The notes beneath the pieces were generated by a model. It did not search any database and was not told where the DNA came from. It saw only the letters and a program-made list of their open reading frames with translations. The position numbers were made by a program, and so were the translations under genes. 7,803 nucleotides of DNA from Elusimicrobia bacterium RBG_16_66_12 (GTDB lineage: Bacteria > Elusimicrobiota > Elusimicrobia > UBA1565 > UBA9628): the NCBI GenBank assembly GCA_001800005.1, contig MGUL01000048.1, positions 5,323 to 13,125 of the forward strand, given 5' to 3'. Shown here piece after piece: positions 6,918-7,803 of this stretch; position 1 is the first letter of the stretch, and the number at the start of each line of letters is the position of its first letter.

Positions 6918-6951
6918 GGTCCCGACGGAGACCCTTCCGACCGCCATTGCC

Positions 6952-7803
6952 ATGATGATCCTGCTCATCGTATTTCTCGTCGCCGCCGCGGGCCTCGCGC
7001 GCGCCCAGGCGCCGAAGGCCAAGGACACCGAGGGCCTTTTCCTCGACATGTCGAAGCTGAACCTGGGGACCATCACCTCCGAGGACGACAAGAAGAAATA
7101 CATCTACACCATCCAGCTCGAGAAGGCGCGGGTGACGCGCAAGACCCTCAAGAACGTCTACGAGAACGCCTTCGACCTCTACCGCCAGGGCCAGTACGAG
7201 GCGGCCAACGAGCTGACCCGGAAGATCCTGAGCATCGACCCCGGCTACCAGGACGCTTCCATCCTCAACCGGGCGGCCCTGGACCTCCGGGGCACGACGA
7301 AGCCGATGGCCTCCGAGCGCCGGATGCTGGAGGACCGCTTCGAGGAGGGCATGGCCCTCTATCGGCAGGGCCGCCTCGTCGAGGCGGCCGAGCGCTGGGA
7401 GGAGGTCTCCAAGCTCTCGCCGAGCAACCTGAAGTCCCGCTATTGGCTGAAGAAGACCCGCGTGGAGATGGCGGAGGAGCACTACAACCGCGGGCAGAAG
7501 GCGTACCGCCAGCACCGCCTGCGCGAGGCGCTCGACCAGTGGTACGCAGCACTCGTCCTCAATCCGAAGTATCCCCGGCTGACGCAGGCCATCGCCAAGG
7601 TCGAGACGGAGGCGCGCGAGCAGGACGCCAACGAGAAGCTTCAGAGCGCGCTCCATCTCTACGAGCAGGGCCTCGTGCTGGAGTCTTTGAAGATGCTCGA
7701 CTCGGTCCTCGAGGCCGGGCCCGGCAACGCCAAGGCCCAGAAGCTCCAAGCCGAGATCCGCGCGGAAGTGGCCAATCAGCACGTCTCGGAGGGCCGCCGC
7801 CTC
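6952..7803 (+). CDS. Exported TPR-repeat protein in the TadD position (partial, 3' end cut by window)
   Basis: 284 codons are visible with no stop before the window edge. Residues 1-18 form a hydrophobic signal sequence ending ARA before Q, with no lipobox cysteine. Unusually there is no positive charge before the hydrophobic core. A Lys-rich region leads into four tetratricopeptide-like repeats at about 71-104, 130-163, 177-210 and 229-262. Each carries a Y-R/E-Q helix turn (YRQGQY, YRQGRL, YRQHRL, YEQGLV) and three have an Asn/Asp-Pro-like end. TPR proteins directly after tadC are usually TadD, an assembly factor. That role is inferred from position and repeats only. The ATG at 6952 (or 6955) has no Shine-Dalgarno. 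The only SD-like bases (GGAG, 6927-6930) are buried in the right arm of the long stem. The frame stays open back to an ATG at 6706 overlapping the tadC stop, but the intervening codons do not look coding. Confidence 0.82.
   Translation, partial: MMILLIVFLVAAAGLARAQAPKAKDTEGLFLDMSKLNLGTITSEDDKKKYIYTIQLEKARVTRKTLKNVYENAFDLYRQGQYEAANELTRKILSIDPGYQDASILNRAALDLRGTTKPMASERRMLEDRFEEGMALYRQGRLVEAAERWEEVSKLSPSNLKSRYWLKKTRVEMAEEHYNRGQKAYRQHRLREALDQWYAALVLNPKYPRLTQAIAKVETEAREQDANEKLQSALHLYEQGLVLESLKMLDSVLEAGPGNAKAQKLQAEIRAEVANQHVSEGRRL

Larger units (their letters stand above)
6727..6945 (+). ncRNA. Candidate structured RNA / leader between tadC and the TPR gene
   Basis: The 245 bases between the tadC stop and the TPR-gene ATG hold no convincing gene. 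The in-frame translation from 6706 is Arg-rich and without recognisable motifs, and about 25 of 82 codons end in A or T, far more than in either neighbour. Instead most bases fall into consecutive hairpins: 6727-6747, 6748-6767, 6771-6794, then a long stem (6814-6839 with 6920-6945) closing over hairpins at 6843-6876, 6884-6895 and 6899-6917. Only a purine-rich piece at 6795-6813 is left single-stranded between them. Most non-Watson-Crick positions read G-U on a plus-strand transcript, though the C/A mismatch just outside the long stem does not. No T-run follows any hairpin, so these are not ordinary terminators. It resembles no RNA class I can name. A palindromic mobile element is the main alternative. 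Confidence 0.45.
6814..6945 (+). repeat. Long inverted repeat, 26-base arms, 80-base interior
   Basis: The left arm 6814-6839 and right arm 6920-6945 are reverse complements at 25 of 26 positions. The exception, T6829 against G6930, is a G-U pair in plus-strand RNA. The inside edge can extend with two further T-G wobbles (6840/6919 and 6841/6918). Outside, a C/A mismatch is followed by two A-T pairs. The interior holds three smaller hairpins. I see no flanking target duplication. An inverted repeat of this length and fidelity is very unlikely by chance. Confidence 0.9.

Noticed and set aside
6814..6945. Integron attC-like recombination site
   Set aside because: The arms lack the attC core boxes (GTTRRRY / RYYYAAC) and the pairing is too perfect, without extrahelical bases.
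6706..6951. Small Arg-rich protein starting at the ATG overlapping the tadC stop
   Set aside because: Third codon positions are about 30 percent A/T against a few percent next door, the composition looks like translated non-coding GC-rich DNA, and hairpins explain the sequence better.
6895..7782. Minus-strand open frame opposite the TPR gene
   Set aside because: The plus strand encodes four TPR-like repeats and a signal peptide with neighbour-like codon use. The reverse frame has no recognisable motif.

Overview
The window is a continuous plus-strand stretch of a Tad/Flp (type IVc) pilus or type II-related secretion locus, in GC-rich DNA with strongly G/C-ending codons. The genes are packed as one operon: gaps are 18, 1 and 1 bases, then overlaps of 1 and 8 bases. 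In order they are a TadE-like pseudopilin (24-461), CpaB/RcpC (480-1235), an unusually short secretin (1237-1980), one polypeptide joining a TadZ/CpaE-type ParA/MinD ATPase to a TadA/CpaF secretion ATPase (1982-4267), a TadB-type platform protein with an extra exported N-terminal domain (4267-5799), TadC (5792-6706), and an exported TPR protein in the usual TadD position that runs off the right edge (6952->7803). No Flp pilin, prepilin peptidase or TadG is present, so they would lie elsewhere. The operon continues beyond both edges.

In the family model, CpaB and the secretin form the outer-membrane or periplasmic channel. TadZ positions the machine, TadA powers it, TadB and TadC form the inner-membrane platform, and TadD-like TPR proteins assist assembly. 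Gene order follows the canonical rcpC-rcpA-tadZ-tadA-tadB-tadC-tadD order. Three parts are remodelled: the secretin is cut down to its C-terminal domain, TadZ and TadA are fused, and TadB has gained a signal peptide plus about 200 extracytoplasmic residues. Signal peptides show a Gram-negative-type envelope. The GC content and the style of the proteins would fit a high-GC candidate lineage such as Elusimicrobiota, or a deltaproteobacterium-like group. That placement is a weak inference.

The one real break in the operon is 6707-6951, between tadC and the TPR gene. It does not look coding: by hand count about 25 of 82 in-frame codons end in A or T, against about 1-2 per 30 in the flanking genes. 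Most of it folds into a chain of hairpins: 6727-6747, a perfect 20-base palindrome at 6748-6767, 6771-6794, and a large stem of 26 pairs (6814-6839 with 6920-6945) enclosing three smaller hairpins. The large stem ends six bases before the likely ATG of the TPR gene. This is the best candidate in the window for something undescribed: a structured RNA or leader, or a palindromic mobile element.
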